Below are positions 58,909-64,000 of a stretch of DNA of 64,000 nt, in pieces. The translations under genes and the position numbers were made by a program. Every line of letters starts with the position of its first letter. Position 1 is the stretch's first letter. The notes below the pieces were generated by a model. The model ran no database searches, was not told where the DNA came from, and saw nothing but the letters and a program-made list of their open reading frames with translations. Source of the stretch: Deltaproteobacteria bacterium (GTDB lineage: Bacteria; Desulfobacterota; GWC2-55-46); assembly GCA_016234935.1 (NCBI GenBank), contig JACRNL010000003.1, positions 1 through 64,000 on the forward strand, read 5' to 3'.

Positions 58909-60437
58909 AAAAACGGATACTCTGTTCGATAATCTCAGGGATACTGCTTATCCTTTCCTTTCCGCCCTTTGGCCTCGGCTTTTTAGCGTGGTTCGCGCTT
59001 GTGCCGCTCATGTTCGCCGCGGCGGGCCAAAGGGCAAGGGACGGTTTCTTCACGGGCCTTCTTGCGGGCTTTGTCTTCTACGTCGGGACTGTCTACTGGG
59101 TCGTCAACTCCATGTATTTTTACGGAGGCGTGCCGGTCTGGATAAGCGTGCCGGTGATGCTCCTTCTGGCGGCGTATATGGCCCTTTATTTCGGGGCCTT
59201 TTGCGTCTTCTTTTCTCAGACGGGCAGGGTCGGCGGCTTCGCGGCGCTCGCCTTCTCCCCTGCCGTGTGGGTGGCCCTTGAATATCTGCGGGCGCATCTC
59301 CTTACCGGCTTTCCGTGGATACTGCTCGGCTATTCGCAGACGCCGTATCTGCCGGTCATACAGATAGCCGACATCACGGGCGTATACGGGATTTCATTTG
59401 TAATTGTCATCGTCAACGCCGCCGTGTTCCTCTACGTGAAGTCAGTCATGGCAAAGGAGCCTTACAGGCCGGTCAGGGAGGCCGTTGTTGCCCTCGGGAT
59501 ATTGATTTCGGTCTTCAGTTATGGTCTCATGAGGATGAAACAGGTGGATGCGGACGCGCTCTCATGGAGGGGGATCAACGTCGCCGCGGCGCAGGGCAAC
59601 ATAGACCAGTCGGTCAAGTGGGACCCGGCGCGCCAGAAGGAAACGACAGAGATATACCGCGGATTAACCAAAGAGGCGTCGGCCCTTGGAGCCAGCCTCA
59701 TTGTCTGGCCCGAAACAGCCGCCCCGTTCTTCCTCGGCGAAGATTCGCCGCAGACAGAATTTGTCCGCGGCGTTGCGCGGGAGACGAACTCATACATCCT
59801 CGCCGGAACCCTGCGCTCCGATTACAGCATGGAAAGGCATGGGCTTGAATACTTCAACAGCGCCGTGCTCATTACGCCTGGAGGAGAGTTTAAGGGAAGG
59901 TACGACAAGACGCACCTCGTGCCTTTCGGCGAGTATGTCCCGCTTAAGAGGTTCTTGCCGTTTGTTAAAAAGCTCACCGCCGGCGTCGGGGATTTTTCCG
60001 AAGGGCCGGGGCCTGTTCCCATAAAGTTCAACGGCGAGGGCATCGGCATACTTATCTGCTATGAGGCGATATTCCCGGAGATTTCAAGGGGAGCGGTGAA
60101 AAACGGCGCGACGCTTCTTGCCAATATTACCAATGACGCCTGGTTCGGCAGGTCGAGCGCGCCGTACCAGCACTTTGACATGACCGTCATGCGGTCGGTC
60201 GAGAACAGGATTTATACGGTAAGGTCCGCCAACACCGGCATAAGCGGCTTCATAGACCCGGTTGGAAGGGTCGTGAAAAAGAGCGGTCTTTTCCAGAGGG
60301 AGACCCTCGGCGCCGAGGTGCGCCTGAGAAGGGGCGGTTATACCTTTTATACCGTAAACGGCGACATATTCGCGTACGGATGCCTTGCGCTCTCAGGCCT
60401 GTTCGTATTATCAAGACTCTTGCGCAGAAGAAGATAG
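58905..60437 (+). CDS. lnt: Apolipoprotein N-acyltransferase
   Basis: VAAAQGNIDQSVKWDP; VWPETAAPFF; KTHLVPFGEYVPL; ICYEAIFPEISR. Confidence 0.95.
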   Translation: MKKRILCSIISGILLILSFPPFGLGFLAWFALVPLMFAAAGQRARDGFFTGLLAGFVFYVGTVYWVVNSMYFYGGVPVWISVPVMLLLAAYMALYFGAFCVFFSQTGRVGGFAALAFSPAVWVALEYLRAHLLTGFPWILLGYSQTPYLPVIQIADITGVYGISFVIVIVNAAVFLYVKSVMAKEPYRPVREAVVALGILISVFSYGLMRMKQVDADALSWRGINVAAAQGNIDQSVKWDPARQKETTEIYRGLTKEASALGASLIVWPETAAPFFLGEDSPQTEFVRGVARETNSYILAGTLRSDYSMERHGLEYFNSAVLITPGGEFKGRYDKTHLVPFGEYVPLKRFLPFVKKLTAGVGDFSEGPGPVPIKFNGEGIGILICYEAIFPEISRGAVKNGATLLANITNDAWFGRSSAPYQHFDMTVMRSVENRIYTVRSANTGISGFIDPVGRVVKKSGLFQRETLGAEVRLRRGGYTFYTVNGDIFAYGCLALSGLFVLSRLLRRRR

Positions 60438-60479
60438 AAAGTTTTCAGAAAGATAAAATCGTCATTCCGGAGGCATGCA

Positions 60480-61581
60480 ATGTTTGAAGAGATAAAAGAA
60501 AAGCTCAAAGACGCAAAGGTTCGTTTCGAAGGCTTGCGGAGTTATCTTTGACCAGGCGGCACGGGACAAAGAGCTTAGAGAGATAGAAGCGCGCTCCGCC
60601 GACCCGGCGTTGTGGTCAGACCAGGACGAGGCGCAGAAGGTGATGAGAAAGAAGGCGCAGATAATCAGCCGTCTTTCAGCCATAGAAAAGATACGCTCGG
60701 CTATCGAGGAGTCGGAGCTTCTTTTAGAGCTTGCCGAGGAGGCCAAAGACGCCGCCGCGGCAAAGGAGTCAGAGGGCAAGTTAGGCGAGGCGGTCTCGGC
60801 CTTGACAGCCGCCGACGTGGAAAGGATGCTCGGCGGCGAGCACGACAGGTCAAGTGCCATCGTCGCCATACACCCCGGCGCCGGAGGCACCGAGGCGCAG
60901 GACTGGGCGTCCATGCTGCTAAGGATGTACTTGCGCTGGGCCGAGAAGAAGTCTTACGCAGTGGACGTCGTTGACTGCCAGCCCGGCGACGAGGCCGGGG
61001 TAAAGAGCGCCACCTTCACGGTCAGCGGCGAGTTCGCCTACGGATACCTGAAGGCCGAGGTTGGCATCCACAGGCTCGTTCGCATCTCCCCGTTTGACGC
61101 CAACAAGAGGCGGCACACATCCTTCGTGTCGGTCTTTGTCTACCCTGAGGTGGAAGACACGGGCGAGATAGAGATAAACGCCGTTGACTTGAAGATAGAC
61201 ACCTTCCGCGCAAGCGGCGCGGGCGGTCAGCACGTCAACAAGACGGATTCGGCCATCCGCATAACGCACATGCCGACCGGCATCGTCGTGCAGTGCCAGA
61301 ATGAACGGAGCCAGCACAAGAACAAGGCCATGGCGCTTAAGATCCTGCGCGCCCGCCTCTATGAGCTGAAGCTCAAAGAGGAGGAGGAAAAGATGGACGA
61401 GTTCGCCAAGGACAAGCGCGACATAGCCTGGGGCCATCAGATAAGGTCATACGTCCTCCAGCCCTACCGCATGGTGAAAGACCACAGAACCGGCGTGGAA
61501 ACCGGCAACGTGGACGCGGTGCTAGACGGCGAGCTTGACAAGTTCATAGAGGGGTTTCTGCTGGCAAAGGCGGGCGGGTAG
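60480..61581 (+). CDS. prfB: Peptide chain release factor 2 with programmed +1 frameshift
   Basis: MFEEIKEKLKDAKVRFEGLRSYL-TGA at 60549-60551 in CTT TGA C; +1 frame DQAARDKEL...; GGQ in RASGAGGQHVNKTDSA. Confidence 0.96.
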
Positions 61582-61591
61582 GTTTTGGGTT

Positions 61592-61631
61592 TTCGATGTT
61601 TCGGCGTGGGGACACGCCGAAACATCGAAAA
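61592..61631. repeat. GATGTTTCGGCGTG...CACGCCGAAACATC palindrome
   Basis: Second copy at 62304-62334; degenerate relative near 32380-32426. Confidence 0.85.
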
Positions 61632-61860
61632 ACATATCCCTGATAGATACATTCGGGGATGACAGCTAAATATATTCCGACAGGGACGAATATATCATAA
61701 GTTGTCGTTCCCGAGGCTTTAAATAGTTGTCATTCCCGATGACTTTTATCGGGAATCCGGAGGGGCATCGAAGCATCTAATTTTGGGATTTAATAAAATT
61801 ATACTTGTATTGAACTTTCAAGCAAGCTCCGGTAGAATCAACCGATAAGAGGAGACCTTT

Positions 61861-62073
61861 ATGCCTAAAAAATTTACCGCTGTTATAACGAAAGAAGAGA
61901 ACTGGTATGTGGCCCATTGCGTCGAGCTTGGCGTGGTCAGCCAGGGTAAGACCATTGAAGAGGCGCAGACTAATCTAAAAGAGGCAGTGGTGCTTTATCT
62001 GGATAGCTTTGGGTCTGATGACATGCCTGAAAGCACAGGCGAAGTGCTGCTTTATCCTCTTGAGGTGGCCTGA
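61861..62073 (+). CDS. hicB: HicB-like antitoxin (second HicBA module)
   Basis: KFTAVITKEENWYVAHCVELGVVSQGKTIEEAQTNLKEAVVLYL. Confidence 0.9.
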   Translation: MPKKFTAVITKEENWYVAHCVELGVVSQGKTIEEAQTNLKEAVVLYLDSFGSDDMPESTGEVLLYPLEVA

Positions 62074-62294
62074 TGTCAAGGCTTCCTGTCCTGTCCGGAC
62101 AAGAACTTATCAGGGTTTTACATAAGGCAGGGTTCCAAACTGTGCGTCAAAAAGGAAGCCACGTCAGTCTTCAAAAGGAAGACTTCAAGACCGTCGTTCC
62201 TCTTCATAATGAACTCGCAAAGGGTACGCTTCTTGGCATCCTGAAACAATGCGGATTATCAAAAGAGGAATTGAACGGTCTTCTGAAAAGTTAG
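62073..62294 (+). CDS. hicA: HicA-like toxin (second module)
   Basis: SGQELIRVLHKAGFQTVRQKGSHVSLQKEDFKTVVPLHNELAKGTLLGILKQCGLSKEEL. Confidence 0.92.
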   Translation: MSRLPVLSGQELIRVLHKAGFQTVRQKGSHVSLQKEDFKTVVPLHNELAKGTLLGILKQCGLSKEELNGLLKS

Positions 62295-62537
62295 GTCTTT
62301 GTTGTTTCGGCGTGTGGATATGCCGAAACATCAGCTTACCGGTATCTCCCTCACCAGCCGCCCCTTTAACGCCCCTAATGCCTCGAAATCCCTTTTTCCG
62401 TCTGTTCGCCAGCCTTGCTTCAATGAGAAAAACAGAAATTCCCTTGACATTCCCTTCCGCCATATGCTAACAATACTCTGTTTTACATTTCAAAATCCCC
62501 ATAATTTAAAAGGGCATTTTCGCATCAGGGTCTAACC

Positions 62538-63512
62538 ATGCTGGATATTGATATTACAGTAGTATACCAGATTGCCGGCTATCTTATCCTGCTGGCCATT
62601 CTGCATCCGCTGCTTTATAAGCCTATTATAAAGCTTTTGAAGGACAGGGAAGAGAAGATAGGCGGCTCTCTGAAGAGCGCGGAGATCATCGAAAAAGAGG
62701 TTTTGGACGGCATGGCCGCCTATGAAAAGCGGATAAAGGACGCTACCATCAAAGGACTTGAGGGAAAAAACCGCCTCATGCAGCAGGCATTGATAGACGA
62801 AAGGGCCCTTCTTGAAAAGGCCGCGAAAGAGGCCGCTGAAGAGCTGACGGTAATCAGGGGCAGGCTGTCTGCCAACAAGGGTTCTGCGCTGATTCACCTC
62901 AAGAAGGAAACCGGAGAGCTTTCTAAAAATATCGCAGGAAAGATACTCGGCAGAAATGTCGCGGTGATGCTCATCGCGTTTATCCTGCCGCTTTTGCCGC
63001 TTATCGCTTTTGCAGCGGAGCGTGAGGAAGATCATCACGGTTCTTCAGGAGAGATCTGGCGGCTGGTAACCTTTATAATCGTCGCTGTCGGCGTATATTT
63101 TGTCTGGAAGAAGGTTGTCGGGCCGATGCTCGGCAAGAGGGCCGTTGACATAGAAAAGGCGATGGCCGACGCCAGGGCCGCGAAGGAAGCGGCTGACAGG
63201 AAGATTGAAGAATACAAGGTAAAGCTCGCAGCGCTCGAAAAAAGGATTTCAGAGATATCTGAGGATTTAAGGAAAGAGGGCGAGGCGGAAAAGCGCAGGA
63301 TATTGGCGGAAGCTGAAAAGGCCGTCCAGAAGTTCAAGGCGCAGGCGCAGATAACGATAGAGCAGGAGATTAAAAAGGCCCGCCTGGAGATACAGGCCGA
63401 GGTCGCCGAGCTTGCCGTGAAGATGGCCGAAGAAATATTAAGAAAAGAAATAAGGCCGGAGGATCAGGATAAGCTCGTAAGGGGCTATCTGGAGAATCTG
63501 AGGCTTAATTAA
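62538..63512 (+). CDS. atpF: Fused F0F1 ATP synthase b'-b subunits in one ORF
   Basis: Two b-type units: MLDIDITVVYQIAGYLILLAILHPLLYKPIIKLLKDREEKI... and MLIAFILPLLPLIAFAAE...WRLVTFIIVAVGVYFVWKKVVGPMLGKRAVDIEKAM.... Confidence 0.85.
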   Translation: MLDIDITVVYQIAGYLILLAILHPLLYKPIIKLLKDREEKIGGSLKSAEIIEKEVLDGMAAYEKRIKDATIKGLEGKNRLMQQALIDERALLEKAAKEAAEELTVIRGRLSANKGSALIHLKKETGELSKNIAGKILGRNVAVMLIAFILPLLPLIAFAAEREEDHHGSSGEIWRLVTFIIVAVGVYFVWKKVVGPMLGKRAVDIEKAMADARAAKEAADRKIEEYKVKLAALEKRISEISEDLRKEGEAEKRRILAEAEKAVQKFKAQAQITIEQEIKKARLEIQAEVAELAVKMAEEILRKEIRPEDQDKLVRGYLENLRLN

Positions 63513-63667
63513 GTTTTTTTGTTCCTTCCCGGCTTAAGGGGATTGGCGCAGGCAGGGTTTGACAGAGCGCTTCCTTTTGTTCCTCTCCCCATGGGGGAGA
63601 GGGAAGGGTGAGGGGGCGGTCAGGCATAGATTCCATTGAATTCAGCCCGGTTATATTCAAAGGACAG

Positions 63668-64000
63668 ATGAAAAGAACAACGGCTTCCAAAAGGTTTGCC
63701 AGGGCGCTCATCGAGATATCCATTGAGGATAATGCCGCCGAACAGTACGCGCGCGAGCTGCGCGATATGGCCGCCGTATTCGCCGGTAATCCGGAGCTGT
63801 ATAAGTTATTCTTAAACCCCATGTACACCCTCGCCGAGAGGAATGCGCTCATGGACAAGATAGCCTCGGCGGTTCACGTTTCAAGGCACGTGGGGGCTTT
63901 TTTAAGGATACTCGTGCAGACGAGGAACATCAGGTTCCTTGAAGACGTCCTTGCGGCGTATATCAGGCTTGAGGACGAGAGGGCGGGAAGGGTGAGGGCG
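63668..64000 (+). CDS. atpH: F0F1 ATP synthase delta subunit (runs off window)
   Basis: Translated by hand from ATG 63668: MKRTTASKRFARALIEISIEDNAAEQYARELRDMAAVFAGNPELYKLFLNPMYTLAERNALMDKI.... Confidence 0.88.
   Translation, partial: MKRTTASKRFARALIEISIEDNAAEQYARELRDMAAVFAGNPELYKLFLNPMYTLAERNALMDKIASAVHVSRHVGAFLRILVQTRNIRFLEDVLAAYIRLEDERAGRVRA

Overview
64 kb window of a bacterial chromosome, probably an anaerobe or microaerophile given its many c-type cytochromes; lineage cannot be fixed from sequence alone. Left end (1-4 kb): leader-distal end of a type I-C-like CRISPR array, joined directly to a truncated DrmB/DUF1998-like (DISARM) fragment, then a Fic protein and a decayed IS3-family element. 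9.9-22.2 kb: a minus-strand block that looks like an extracellular-electron-transfer locus: ~785-aa outer-membrane barrel, OmcE-like tetraheme cytochrome, tri- and monoheme cytochromes, NHL beta-propeller, PpiC foldase, TPR protein, and two SUMF1/FGE-domain proteins, one fused to a diheme cytochrome. A structured-RNA-like leader precedes the tetraheme gene. 22-34 kb: MinD-like ATPase, PrpD/PrpB-like pair, a second damaged IS3 element beside an AT-rich HEPN-motif gene, TldD and more cytochromes. 34-42 kb: DEAD-box helicase, Mrp, NifU-like, DUF542/DUF1858 proteins, and a heme-copper-oxidase-like subunit with no HH dyad. 42-64 kb: giant CoA-enzyme activase, asd, truA, UbiV/UbiB/UbiE/SCP2 quinone genes, lpxC, phoH, ybeY, two HicBA modules, dgkA-PAP2, lnt, prfB (programmed frameshift) and the start of an atp operon with fused b'-b. 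The window is heavily colonised by several palindromic repeat families, some nested, some in frame inside genes, some supplying stop codons or C-termini. Duplicated gene 3' ends recur at three loci.
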